Source of the DNA: Ruegeria sp. ANG-R
GTDB taxonomy: Bacteria; Pseudomonadota; Alphaproteobacteria; Rhodobacterales; Rhodobacteraceae
Reading direction: 5' to 3'
NCBI RefSeq assembly: GCF_000813985.1
Contig: NZ_JWLJ01000001.1
Location: forward strand, 186,001 to 250,000
Length of the DNA: 64,000 nucleotides
The position numbers and the translations under genes were made by a program. Shown one piece after another: positions 43,658 through 51,865 of this stretch. Within the stretch, counting starts at the first letter, position 1; each line of letters starts with the position of its first letter. Under the pieces are notes generated by a model. That model had not been told where the DNA came from and did no database searches. It worked only from the letters and a program-made list of their open reading frames with translations.

Positions 43658-45549
43658 TGTGCCTCTCGGTCTCGACAACGTCGATCCCCGGCGATCTTGC
43701 GGAGAAATTGAATGCCATCGCCGGGGCCGGATTTGACGGAGTTGAACTGCATGAACCGGATCTGACCGCCTTTGACGGGTCGCCATCGCAAATTCGCGAG
43801 ATTGCATCAGATCTCGGGTTGAAGATTTGCCTGCTGCAGCCGTTCCATAACCTTGAAGGCCAGTTCGGCAGCAGTCGGGAGCGCGCCTTTGATCGGCTGA
43901 AGCGCAAACTCGACCTAATGAGCGAGTTGGGCACAGAACTGTTGCTCATTGGCTCTGCTTTTGAGGTGGACGCCGACGCCACCGAAGATCAGGTGATCAC
44001 AGACCTTGGCGAAGCGACCGAGATTGCAAAGGCGATGGGGGTACGTCTGGCCTATATGGGCTTGCCATGGTCCGACCTCATCCACTCGGACGCACAGGCG
44101 CTGCGCATTGTCGAGGCGATTGACAGCCCGCATTTCGGGTTGGCCTTAAACTCCTTTTTCTCGCTGGCTGACGGGTCCAAGCCCGCGCGCCTTCGAGACA
44201 TTCCCGGAGAGCGCCTGTTCCATGTGCAACTGTCCGATGCACCCCGGCTTGAAATGGATATCCGCAGGCTCAAGCGGCATTTCGGGCTCTTGCCGGGGCT
44301 TGGATCGCTGAACCTAGCGGGCTTCGTACGGGTGCTGTCCCGCGCCGGATACACGGGGCCTTGGTCCATTGCGCGCGTCAACGAAGCAGCGCCGCAACTC
44401 GGTGGCCGAACACTGGCCCGAGACAGCTACAGGTCGCTGGTGAACCTCCTGGATGAGGTATCCCGGACCGAGCCGGGAACCGATTTCGGCATCCCGGATC
44501 TACCGGAACGCGTCTATGCGTCAGGCTTTGAGTTCGTCGAATTTACAGCCGACGAAACAAGCGGCGCGCAGCTGGCAGACATGCTGTCAGCAATGTGTTT
44601 TCGCATGGAACGAAAACACGTCAGCAAGTCTGTCGAGCTCTGGCGGCAGGGCGCGATAAACATCGTTGTGAATACCGAAAAGGAAGGTTTTGCCCATTCG
44701 GCGTTCCTGGGTCACGGTCCCTCCGTTTGTGACATGGGGTTGCGGGTCAGGGATGCGGATCAGACGGTTCAGCGGGCGACCGCATTGGGCGCGCCGAATT
44801 TCTCACAGCCGGTGGGAACAGGGGAACTGGATATCCCGGCCATTCGGGGCGTTGGTGGCAACGTCGTTCATTTCATCGATGAGAAATCCGACCTGCATCG
44901 GGTATGGGATATCGAGTTCGAGCCGGTCGCGAAAACCAAAGCCACCCAACCTGCCGGTCTGCGCCGCATCGACCATCTGGCCCAAACCATGCGTCATGAT
45001 GAGATGCAAAGCTGGCTGCTCTACTACATCTCGACTTTTGAGATGGCAAAGTCTCCTATCGTGAACGTCGCCGACCCGTCCGGCGTCGCGCAAAGCCAAG
45101 CTATTGAAAGCCCCGAGGGCGAAGTGCGCCTGAACCTGAACGGGGCCGTTGGGCGCCGAACACTGGCCGCTTCGTTCCTTGAAGATGGGTTTGGGGCCGG
45201 TGTTCAGCACATCGCCTTCCAGTCGGACGATATTTTTGAAACGTCGGATCAGTTGCGCAAATCAAACTTTCCCAGTTTGACGATCCCAGAGAACTACTAT
45301 GCCGATTTGCAAGCGACATTCGGATTGGATGATGATCTGATCGCCCAACTGCGCGAGGGCAACATTCTCTACGACCGGGCAGCGGGTGCAGAGTATTATC
45401 AGATCTATAGCCGCCCGATCTTTAACGGCTTCTTCTTCGAAATCGTTGAACGCCGTATGGGCTATGCCGGTTATGGCGCGCGCAATGCACCCATTCGCCT
45501 TGCCGCGCAAAGCAAAACCCAGACGCTCAAAGGGGTGCAGGCTCAATGA
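43657..45549 (+). CDS. Bifunctional dehydroshikimate dehydratase-like / HPPD-fold protein (QuiC type)
   Basis: 630 aa. The N-terminal domain (residues 1 to about 280) is an AP-endonuclease-2-like TIM barrel (VELHEPDLTAF, LFHVQLSDAPRLE). The C-terminal half (about 290-620) is an HPPD/VOC-type dioxygenase fold (FVEFTADETSGAQLADML; RRIDHLAQTMRHDEMQSWLLYYISTF; GVQHIAFQSDDIFETSD; YYQIYSRPIFNGFFFEIVERR). Its best-known relatives are 3-dehydroshikimate dehydratases of quinate/shikimate degradation (giving protocatechuate). No protocatechuate genes are near, so the true substrate may differ. The start is coupled to dctM. Confidence 0.85.
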   Translation: MCLSVSTTSIPGDLAEKLNAIAGAGFDGVELHEPDLTAFDGSPSQIREIASDLGLKICLLQPFHNLEGQFGSSRERAFDRLKRKLDLMSELGTELLLIGSAFEVDADATEDQVITDLGEATEIAKAMGVRLAYMGLPWSDLIHSDAQALRIVEAIDSPHFGLALNSFFSLADGSKPARLRDIPGERLFHVQLSDAPRLEMDIRRLKRHFGLLPGLGSLNLAGFVRVLSRAGYTGPWSIARVNEAAPQLGGRTLARDSYRSLVNLLDEVSRTEPGTDFGIPDLPERVYASGFEFVEFTADETSGAQLADMLSAMCFRMERKHVSKSVELWRQGAINIVVNTEKEGFAHSAFLGHGPSVCDMGLRVRDADQTVQRATALGAPNFSQPVGTGELDIPAIRGVGGNVVHFIDEKSDLHRVWDIEFEPVAKTKATQPAGLRRIDHLAQTMRHDEMQSWLLYYISTFEMAKSPIVNVADPSGVAQSQAIESPEGEVRLNLNGAVGRRTLAASFLEDGFGAGVQHIAFQSDDIFETSDQLRKSNFPSLTIPENYYADLQATFGLDDDLIAQLREGNILYDRAAGAEYYQIYSRPIFNGFFFEIVERRMGYAGYGARNAPIRLAAQSKTQTLKGVQAQ

Positions 45550-46382
45550 CCGTGTTGGATGAAAACATGACAATGGATGAGCGCGCCATTCGCCAATGGT
45601 GGCGTACCTCCATCATCGACATGAAACCCGGACAGATCGCTTTTCGCGGCAACGCCATAGAGGACCTGATCGGGAACGTATCTTTCCCGCAGATGATATG
45701 GCTGATGGTGCGGGGCAATCTGCCCAGCGATGCTCAGGCACGCCTGTTCGAGGCCGCTTTGGTCGCAGGCGTGGATCACGGCCCACAGGCTCCCTCAATC
45801 GCGGCTGCGCGTATGGCCGCCACCTGTGGGGTAGGTCTCAATAATGCGATGGCGACTGCGGTGAACATGCTGGGCGACGTGCATGGCGGGGCAGGAGAGC
45901 AGTGCGCCGAGCTGTACTATGATATCGCGGTTCGCATGGATGCGGGAGCTTCGCTGAATGACGCTATTCGGGATGGCTTGGACCGTTGGCGCGAGACCTA
46001 CGGCAAGATTGTATCGGGCTTTGGTCACAGGTTTCACAAGCCCGTCGATCCACGCGCACCACGATTGATGCAACTTGTTCGAGATGCGGCGGCAGAAGGC
46101 ACAGTTTCTGGCCGGTTTGCCGATATCGGAGAAGAGGTTCAGGCCGAACTCGGCCGTCAACGCGGCGGTCGGCCAATTGCCATGAATATCGACGGCGCGA
46201 CAGCTGTGATCTTCTGTGAACTTGGCTTTCCTGCGCCCTTGTCGCGAGGGCTGTTCTGCCTGTCCCGCTCAGTCGGAATACTCGCCCACGCCTGGGAGCA
46301 GATGAACCAGGGCGGTCGCAACAAAGGGCCCATGCCCCCGAATTACTTACCCCTCTACGAAGACAGGAATGATGACAGGTGA
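45546..46382 (+). CDS. Citryl-CoA lyase / citrate synthase-like protein
   Basis: 278 aa. Short citrate-synthase fold: WRTSIIDMKPGQIAFRGNAIEDLIGNVSFPQMIWLMVRG, VHGGAGEQCAELYYDI and GFGHRFHKPVDPRAPRLMQ with the catalytic His and Asp region. The small size matches stand-alone citryl-CoA lyases, which cleave a citryl- or methylmalyl-like CoA thioester. Overlaps both neighbours. The reaction in this locus is inferred as a C-C cleavage of a CoA ester. Confidence 0.8.
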   Translation: MTVLDENMTMDERAIRQWWRTSIIDMKPGQIAFRGNAIEDLIGNVSFPQMIWLMVRGNLPSDAQARLFEAALVAGVDHGPQAPSIAAARMAATCGVGLNNAMATAVNMLGDVHGGAGEQCAELYYDIAVRMDAGASLNDAIRDGLDRWRETYGKIVSGFGHRFHKPVDPRAPRLMQLVRDAAAEGTVSGRFADIGEEVQAELGRQRGGRPIAMNIDGATAVIFCELGFPAPLSRGLFCLSRSVGILAHAWEQMNQGGRNKGPMPPNYLPLYEDRNDDR

Positions 46383-47559
46383 GACATCGAAATCCTTCCG
46401 GGTCGGCCTTATTGGCTGTGGTCGTATCAGCGATATCTATCTAAAAACACTATCCAAATTCTCGAACATCGAGGTCGTGGCTTGCGCAAGCCTCGATCCT
46501 TCGGAAAGCCGCGCCAAGGCGGATCAATACGGTATAGCCAAGGCCTGCACGCCGGATGAGGTGTTCGACGATCCGACAATTGACTGTGTTCTGAACCTGA
46601 CTATTCCGGCAGCTCATGCCGACATCAGCTTGCGCGCTTTGGAGGCTGGCAAGCACGTCTATTCGGAAAAGCCATTGGTCATGAACCGATCGGATGGAAA
46701 AGCGATCCTGTACATGGCCTCTGAAAAGGGGTTACTGGTCGGTTGCGCACCCGACACATTTCTGGGCGGTCGCTGGCAGACCGTTCGGCGCTTGATCGAC
46801 GAGGGTGCCATTGGCAAACCGACAGGGGTTTTTGCCCATGTCGGTACCCACGGGACGGAACGCCATCATCCCAACCCGGATTTCTATTACCAAGCGGGCG
46901 GAGGGCCTTTGCTGGACCTTGGGCCCTATTACCTGACCGCCATGATCTGCTGCCTTGGTCCCGTTGACCGGGTTGCCGGAATGGCTCGGCGCACTTTCGA
47001 CAATAGGATGATCGAAAACGGCCCTCGCAGCGGCGAATGGATGGACGTCGAGGTCGACACGCACTCCCTAAGCCTGCTGCAGTTCTCTTCCGGAGCTATA
47101 GGGTCGATGACCATGAGCTTTGACGTCTGGGACAGCGAATCTCCGCGGTTCGAAATCTACGGTGAAAACGGCACCATCAGCATCCCTGATCCTGACCCGG
47201 TACATGGTGCCAACATCTTTCAGGGGGATGTCTGGCTAAAAACGCGGGAGACCTCACGCTGGTCTCATCAGCCTCGTCCAACCGGTCGCGATGACTGGCA
47301 GGTGGTCGACAACAAACATGGGTTTAACGAAGACAGCCGTGGCCTCGGCCTTTTGGATCTGGCCCTGGCGGCACAAGAAGGACGCCAACCCCGTGCAAGT
47401 GGAGCGCTCGCCTACCACGTTTTCGAGGTCATGGACGCGATCGAACGGGCGCCGAAATTTGGCGCCTATCAGACAATAGAAAGCCGTTGCGCGGCTCCGG
47501 AGCCTTTGCCGGTCGATTTCCTTAACGATGAGAGGAAGGAATTGGTTCATGCCGATTGA
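46369..47559 (+). CDS. Gfo/Idh/MocA-family oxidoreductase 2
   Basis: 396 aa. NAD-binding motif FRVGLIGCGRISDIYLKTL, EKPLVMNRSDGKAIL with the conserved lysine, and GGGPLLDLGPYYLTAMICCLG in the catalytic domain. Clearly distinct from the other two dehydrogenases here. Overlaps the lyase by 14 bases and the cupin-like gene by 11. Confidence 0.9.
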   Translation: MMTGETSKSFRVGLIGCGRISDIYLKTLSKFSNIEVVACASLDPSESRAKADQYGIAKACTPDEVFDDPTIDCVLNLTIPAAHADISLRALEAGKHVYSEKPLVMNRSDGKAILYMASEKGLLVGCAPDTFLGGRWQTVRRLIDEGAIGKPTGVFAHVGTHGTERHHPNPDFYYQAGGGPLLDLGPYYLTAMICCLGPVDRVAGMARRTFDNRMIENGPRSGEWMDVEVDTHSLSLLQFSSGAIGSMTMSFDVWDSESPRFEIYGENGTISIPDPDPVHGANIFQGDVWLKTRETSRWSHQPRPTGRDDWQVVDNKHGFNEDSRGLGLLDLALAAQEGRQPRASGALAYHVFEVMDAIERAPKFGAYQTIESRCAAPEPLPVDFLNDERKELVHAD

Positions 47560-48223
47560 GACACTCGACTTTGCTCAGCCATTCTTTCGCGTCCAGCACA
47601 TCACCGATGAAGACAGAATATCTGTCGAGGGTCGTGCAATTGTTTTGAACCTAGGGGAGCGGGATATCTCTGTTGAGGATCAAACCATTGCACCGCTTTC
47701 GTCTGTTGTCGTTCAAGATAGCTCACTCAAAGGCGTAGTACGCGCAGTAATTGTCTACGGATTCGACGCCCATGCTGATGACAATGAGCTGTTCGCATGG
47801 GTGAAAGATACGTGGCCATCTGCTTTTGATATCCGCCAAGAGGAGCGTCTGCGTGGCGTTAGCCACTACATGTCGCCAAAGGTCTTTGTGGGTAACGTTG
47901 GGCTGACCATGTACCATTCCGGCTCGGTGCCGCTGAATGTCGGATTGCATAAGGATCATCCGTTCTGCCCGGTACCGGGGTTTCGCGAAGTGCATACGCA
48001 AATCGTAGGCTTCGGTAAAATGCAGCAATGCCGAGAACGGGACGTTGAGACGCTTTATCTAGAAGAATTCATGGCTCCAGGCACGACGCACAAACCGATG
48101 TATGACGCCGAAGGCAACTATCCCTGGCATCAGTACGAGACAATTACCCCCAGTATCTTCATGGCGGTGGAAATGCTGCCCGAGGGTGCACTGGTCCCGG
48201 AAATGGAGGTTCAGAATGGCTGA
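47549..48223 (+). CDS. Cupin-like protein of unknown function
   Basis: 224 aa. The C-terminal half has a histidine-rich pattern typical of small-molecule cupins: VGLHKDHPFCPVPGFREVHTQIVG, FMAPGTTHKPMYDAEGNYPWHQYETIT and a beta-rich framework. It could bind a metal and isomerise or oxidise a sugar-like acid. No exact family. Located between two dehydrogenases with overlaps, so it belongs to the pathway. Confidence 0.7.
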   Translation: MPIETLDFAQPFFRVQHITDEDRISVEGRAIVLNLGERDISVEDQTIAPLSSVVVQDSSLKGVVRAVIVYGFDAHADDNELFAWVKDTWPSAFDIRQEERLRGVSHYMSPKVFVGNVGLTMYHSGSVPLNVGLHKDHPFCPVPGFREVHTQIVGFGKMQQCRERDVETLYLEEFMAPGTTHKPMYDAEGNYPWHQYETITPSIFMAVEMLPEGALVPEMEVQNG

Positions 48224-49406
48224 GAGACTTTTACCCGAAGACCTGAACTTTGACGGCCCATTCCCCCGGTTGTCTCGCCGTTTGCGGCTGGGCGTTGTTG
48301 GCGGTGGACGGATCTCTATCACGCAAGCAACGGCTGCGCGGATGACCGACCGGTGGGAGGTTGCCGCAGGCGCTCTCAGTTCTGATCCCGAACGCAGCAA
48401 GGCGCGCGGGGCCGAGTGGTACCTGCCAGCAGACAGGTGCTATGCGTCGTTCGACGAGATGGCACAGGCCGAGGCGGCACGCTCGGATGGCGTAGATGCC
48501 GTCATGATCACTACCCCAAACCACGTTCATTTCGGCGCGGCCAAAGCGTTTCTGGAGGCGGGCATTGAGGTGTTGTGCGACAAGCCTTTGACCAACGAAG
48601 TCGCCGAGGCCGATGGGCTTGAGGAGATCACTGCGCGCACGGGGCAGGTTTTTGCCGTCGGCTATGCGATGTCGTGTTTTCCTGTGATCCGTCAGGCCAG
48701 GCAGATCGTTGCAGAAGGCGGCATCGGCAAGATCAACCAAATCCATGTTGAGTTCATGCAAGACTGGATGACGCCCGACGATGTGGCTGATGCGCCTCAT
48801 GTAAAGTGGCGGCTGGACCCAAAGATTTCAGGCCCGACCAGTTGTGTCGGCGATATCGGTACCCATGCCGCGCATCTCGCCAGTTTTGTCTCGGGCCTGC
48901 CGATGACCGACCTGAGGGCCGAGTTCCATGTCTGCGGCGCGCCAAAGCCTTTGGAAGATACGGTGTTCATGTTCACCCGTTACCAAAATGAAGTTCCAGG
49001 AACCCTGATGGCGACGCGCCTTGCCCCCGGAAATCGGGGTGGGTTGCGGTTGCGGATATTTGGGAGCGAAGGTGGTCTGGAGTGGGATCTGGAGAACTCC
49101 GAGCACCTGAAATTCAATCGGTTTGGTGAGCCGGACCGTATCATCAGCCGAGGTCACGGGCATGGCATCGGACCCGGAGCGGAACGTCTGATCCGTACCG
49201 CGCGCGGCTTCCCCGAAGGGATTATCGAAGCCTGGGCCAACCTGTATACGGAATTTGCCATGGCCGTCGCCGCGCGTCGGGATGGCGTTACTGTTCCGGC
49301 CGATTGGCTTGCTTATCCCGGCGTCGGTCAAGGCGCGGACGGTGTCCGATTCATTGACGCCTCTGTGCGCTCTCACCAGTCCGGAGGTGACTGGGTCACT
49401 CTCTAA
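48216..49406 (+). CDS. Gfo/Idh/MocA-family oxidoreductase 3
   Basis: 396 aa. LRLGVVGGGRISITQATAARM; VDAVMITTPNHVHFGAAKAFLEAGIEVLCDKPLTNEVAEAD with Asp-Lys-Pro in place of Glu-Lys-Pro; VGDIGTHAAHLASFVSG. Its relatives act on inositol-like or glucose-derived substrates. Overlaps the cupin-like gene by 8 bases. Last gene of the second unit. Confidence 0.9.
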   Translation: MAERLLPEDLNFDGPFPRLSRRLRLGVVGGGRISITQATAARMTDRWEVAAGALSSDPERSKARGAEWYLPADRCYASFDEMAQAEAARSDGVDAVMITTPNHVHFGAAKAFLEAGIEVLCDKPLTNEVAEADGLEEITARTGQVFAVGYAMSCFPVIRQARQIVAEGGIGKINQIHVEFMQDWMTPDDVADAPHVKWRLDPKISGPTSCVGDIGTHAAHLASFVSGLPMTDLRAEFHVCGAPKPLEDTVFMFTRYQNEVPGTLMATRLAPGNRGGLRLRIFGSEGGLEWDLENSEHLKFNRFGEPDRIISRGHGHGIGPGAERLIRTARGFPEGIIEAWANLYTEFAMAVAARRDGVTVPADWLAYPGVGQGADGVRFIDASVRSHQSGGDWVTL

Positions 49407-49491
49407 GGCTCTGCCAACACGAATGTAAAACACGCTCGGGCAGTTGCTCGGGCGCTTTCATTTCCTGCTCAGCATTAAAAGTTGATATTTT

Positions 49492-49512
49492 AAAAAATAT
49501 CAGATATTTTTT
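49492..49512. promoter_or_regulatory. Candidate GntR operator, site 3 (perfect palindrome)
   Basis: A perfect 21-base palindrome centred on A49502, with core AAATATC-A-GATATTT at 49495-49509. It lies about 50 bases before the third unit of the locus and matches the sites at 39444 and 40646. Confidence 0.7.
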
Positions 49513-49560
49513 ACTACGTGTGATGAAATTGAGATTCGCAGACACGTGGAGCTGCCGTTC

Positions 49561-50475
49561 ATGGTGAAACCCGAAGAGACTGGCGCAAGCCCCTCTCTCT
49601 ATTCCTTGGCGCATCTGACGCTGATTGGCTGTACGCCGCCCGAGCTGGTCTATATCGCCGCGCGGGCCGGTTACGATGCCGTCAGTCCCCGGTTCATTCC
49701 GATGCATGTGCCCGGTGAATTCACCCAATCCCCGATCGACAGGACCCAGGTACAGGCGACCAAAACGGCTCTGTCTACTACCGGTTTGAAGGTCCTTGAT
49801 GTCGAACTTGCGCGCATCACCGAAGATGTCGATCCGCGCAGCTTTGAGCCCTCGTTGGAGATCGGCGGAGAACTGGGCGCCAAACGCATGATCATGAGCG
49901 CGTGGACCAACACCCACGATGATCGTGACTTCCTGATCGACGTCTATTCTGAGACCTGCGAACTGGCAGCACCCTATGGACTGACGGTGGACCTTGAGTT
50001 CCCAAGCTTTTCCCGCCTTCGTACTCTGGATGAGGCGCTGGATATTGTCCGCGCCTCTGATCAGCCGAATGGCGGTATTCTGGTCGATACGCTTTATCTG
50101 CACCTCAGCCGAGTGGATCTCGGGGAGCTTTTGCACGTCCCTTCGGACCTGTTTCACTTCCTGCATATCTCTGATTGCCTGCCCGGCATAGCTGATACGC
50201 GCGAGGGCATGATCCAACTGGCCCGCGATGCGCGGCTCTATCCCGGCGAAGGCTGGATTGACTTCACAGGCATCATCGAACGGATGCCGCCCGTCGATTA
50301 TTCTATTGAACTGCCCAACCAAAGCCGCGTTGCCGAGTTGGGATATGAAGAACACGCGCGTCGCTGTCTCAGCCACGCCAAGCGAACATTCGGCGAGGCG
50401 CGGTCACAGCGCCGTATGCCCGATGCAGCAATTCCAAAACACCAAGAGGATTATCATGGGCAAAGAGCTCACTGA
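49561..50475 (+). CDS. Sugar-phosphate isomerase/epimerase-like TIM-barrel protein
   Basis: 304 aa of the AP-endonuclease-2-like family (xylose isomerase-like TIM barrel). LAHLTLIGCTPPELVYIAARAGYDAVSP, LKVLDVELARI, IIDV-type metal-site acidic residues (TVDLEFPSF; GILVDTLYLHLS), and FLHISDCLPG. It may isomerise or dehydrate a polyol-derived ketone. ATG 49561 is preferred to an in-frame GTG at 49546. The C-terminus overlaps the next start by 20 bases. Confidence 0.85.
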   Translation: MVKPEETGASPSLYSLAHLTLIGCTPPELVYIAARAGYDAVSPRFIPMHVPGEFTQSPIDRTQVQATKTALSTTGLKVLDVELARITEDVDPRSFEPSLEIGGELGAKRMIMSAWTNTHDDRDFLIDVYSETCELAAPYGLTVDLEFPSFSRLRTLDEALDIVRASDQPNGGILVDTLYLHLSRVDLGELLHVPSDLFHFLHISDCLPGIADTREGMIQLARDARLYPGEGWIDFTGIIERMPPVDYSIELPNQSRVAELGYEEHARRCLSHAKRTFGEARSQRRMPDAAIPKHQEDYHGQRAH

Positions 50476-51865
50476 AAACGATCGCAACATGGCGGCCGAT
50501 ATGCTGGCACGCGCCCGCGCTGCCATGGCCGAGATCGAGGATTGGGATCAGGGCAGGCTGGATCGCCTGTCTCAAGCCATCGCGTGGTATGCGGGGAACG
50601 AGAAAACCTTCACCCGCCTGGCCCAGCAAGGCGTGGACGAAAGCGGTATCGGAGATCGTGCGGGACGCCCGGCAAAGCGGTTCAAGATTCACATGGTGCT
50701 GCGTGATGTATTGCGCACACCATCGATCGGTATCGTCGAGGTGGATGAGGAAAAAGGACTGGTGAAATATGCCAAGCCTGCTGGCGTCATCGCATCCCTG
50801 ATCCCGATGACCAATCCTGCGATGACACCACCGGTGACCGGCGTGTCCGCCGCGAACGCCAGGAATGCCGTCATCTTTAGCCCGCACCCGCGAACCGCCC
50901 ATACCACCTTTGAGATGGTCGAGGTCATGCGCGCAGCATGCCGCGCCGCCGGTGCCCCCGAAGACCTGTTCCAGTCTATCCGCAAACCATCGATCCCGTT
51001 GACACAGCACCTCATGGAAATTTGTGACCTGACGCTGGCGACGGGCGGCAAGCCCATGGTTAAAGCGGCCTATAGTTCAGGGCGTCCGGCCTATGGCGTC
51101 GGCGCGGGCAATTCGTCCATTGTCATCGATGAGACCGCCGATCTGGACATCGCCGCGCAGAACACTCGCATCTCTAAGACCTCCGACTTTGGCTCGGGTT
51201 GTTCGGCCGACGGTAACATCATTATCCAGCGTTCGATTTACGACGATATGGTCAACGCACTTCAAGCCGAGGGCGGCTACCTGTGTTCGGATGAAGAGAA
51301 GGCCATGCTCGAAGCGGCCATGTGGGATGAAAAGGGCAATCGCACGTTCCCGACCATCGCGTGCCCGCCGCAGCAAACGGCCAAGGTCGCCGGTTTTAGC
51401 ATCCCCGAGGATCGCAAGTTTCTGATGGTTGAAAATCAGGGGCAAATCGGGCCGCAGCACAAGTTCTCCAAGGAAAAACTGACCACATTGATGGCGCTTT
51501 ACCACTTCGACACGTTCGATGACGCGCTAGAAACGGTCAGCCAGATCTACAACACCGGGGGCAAGGGCCATTCCTGCGGTATCTACAGCCACAATGACGA
51601 TCACATCGACCGGTTGGCGCGTCTGGCTCCGGTCAGCCGCATGATGGTTCGACAGCCTCAGTCTAAGGCCAATGCGGGTGCTTGGACCAATGGCATGCCC
51701 ATGACCAGCAGCCTGGGCTGTGGCATCTGGGGCGGCAACATCACCAACGAAAACGTCACCATGAAACACATGATGAACTACACTTGGGTTAGCCGTCCGA
51801 TCCCCGAGGATCGCCCCTCGGAACCGGACCTGTTCGGTGAGTTCTACGGACAGGAGGTCGCGTGA
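50456..51865 (+). CDS. CoA-acylating aldehyde dehydrogenase (SauS-like)
   Basis: 469 aa. It is similar in layout to acylating sulfoacetaldehyde and succinate-semialdehyde dehydrogenases: PAGVIASLIPMTNPAMTP, catalytic Cys249 in SDFGSGCSAD, GKGHSCGIYS, and the glycine-rich tail MTSSLGCGIWGGN. It converts an aldehyde to an acyl-CoA. Sulfoacetaldehyde is one possible substrate but nothing nearby points to sulfonate use. Overlaps both neighbours. Confidence 0.85.
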   Translation: MGKELTENDRNMAADMLARARAAMAEIEDWDQGRLDRLSQAIAWYAGNEKTFTRLAQQGVDESGIGDRAGRPAKRFKIHMVLRDVLRTPSIGIVEVDEEKGLVKYAKPAGVIASLIPMTNPAMTPPVTGVSAANARNAVIFSPHPRTAHTTFEMVEVMRAACRAAGAPEDLFQSIRKPSIPLTQHLMEICDLTLATGGKPMVKAAYSSGRPAYGVGAGNSSIVIDETADLDIAAQNTRISKTSDFGSGCSADGNIIIQRSIYDDMVNALQAEGGYLCSDEEKAMLEAAMWDEKGNRTFPTIACPPQQTAKVAGFSIPEDRKFLMVENQGQIGPQHKFSKEKLTTLMALYHFDTFDDALETVSQIYNTGGKGHSCGIYSHNDDHIDRLARLAPVSRMMVRQPQSKANAGAWTNGMPMTSSLGCGIWGGNITNENVTMKHMMNYTWVSRPIPEDRPSEPDLFGEFYGQEVA

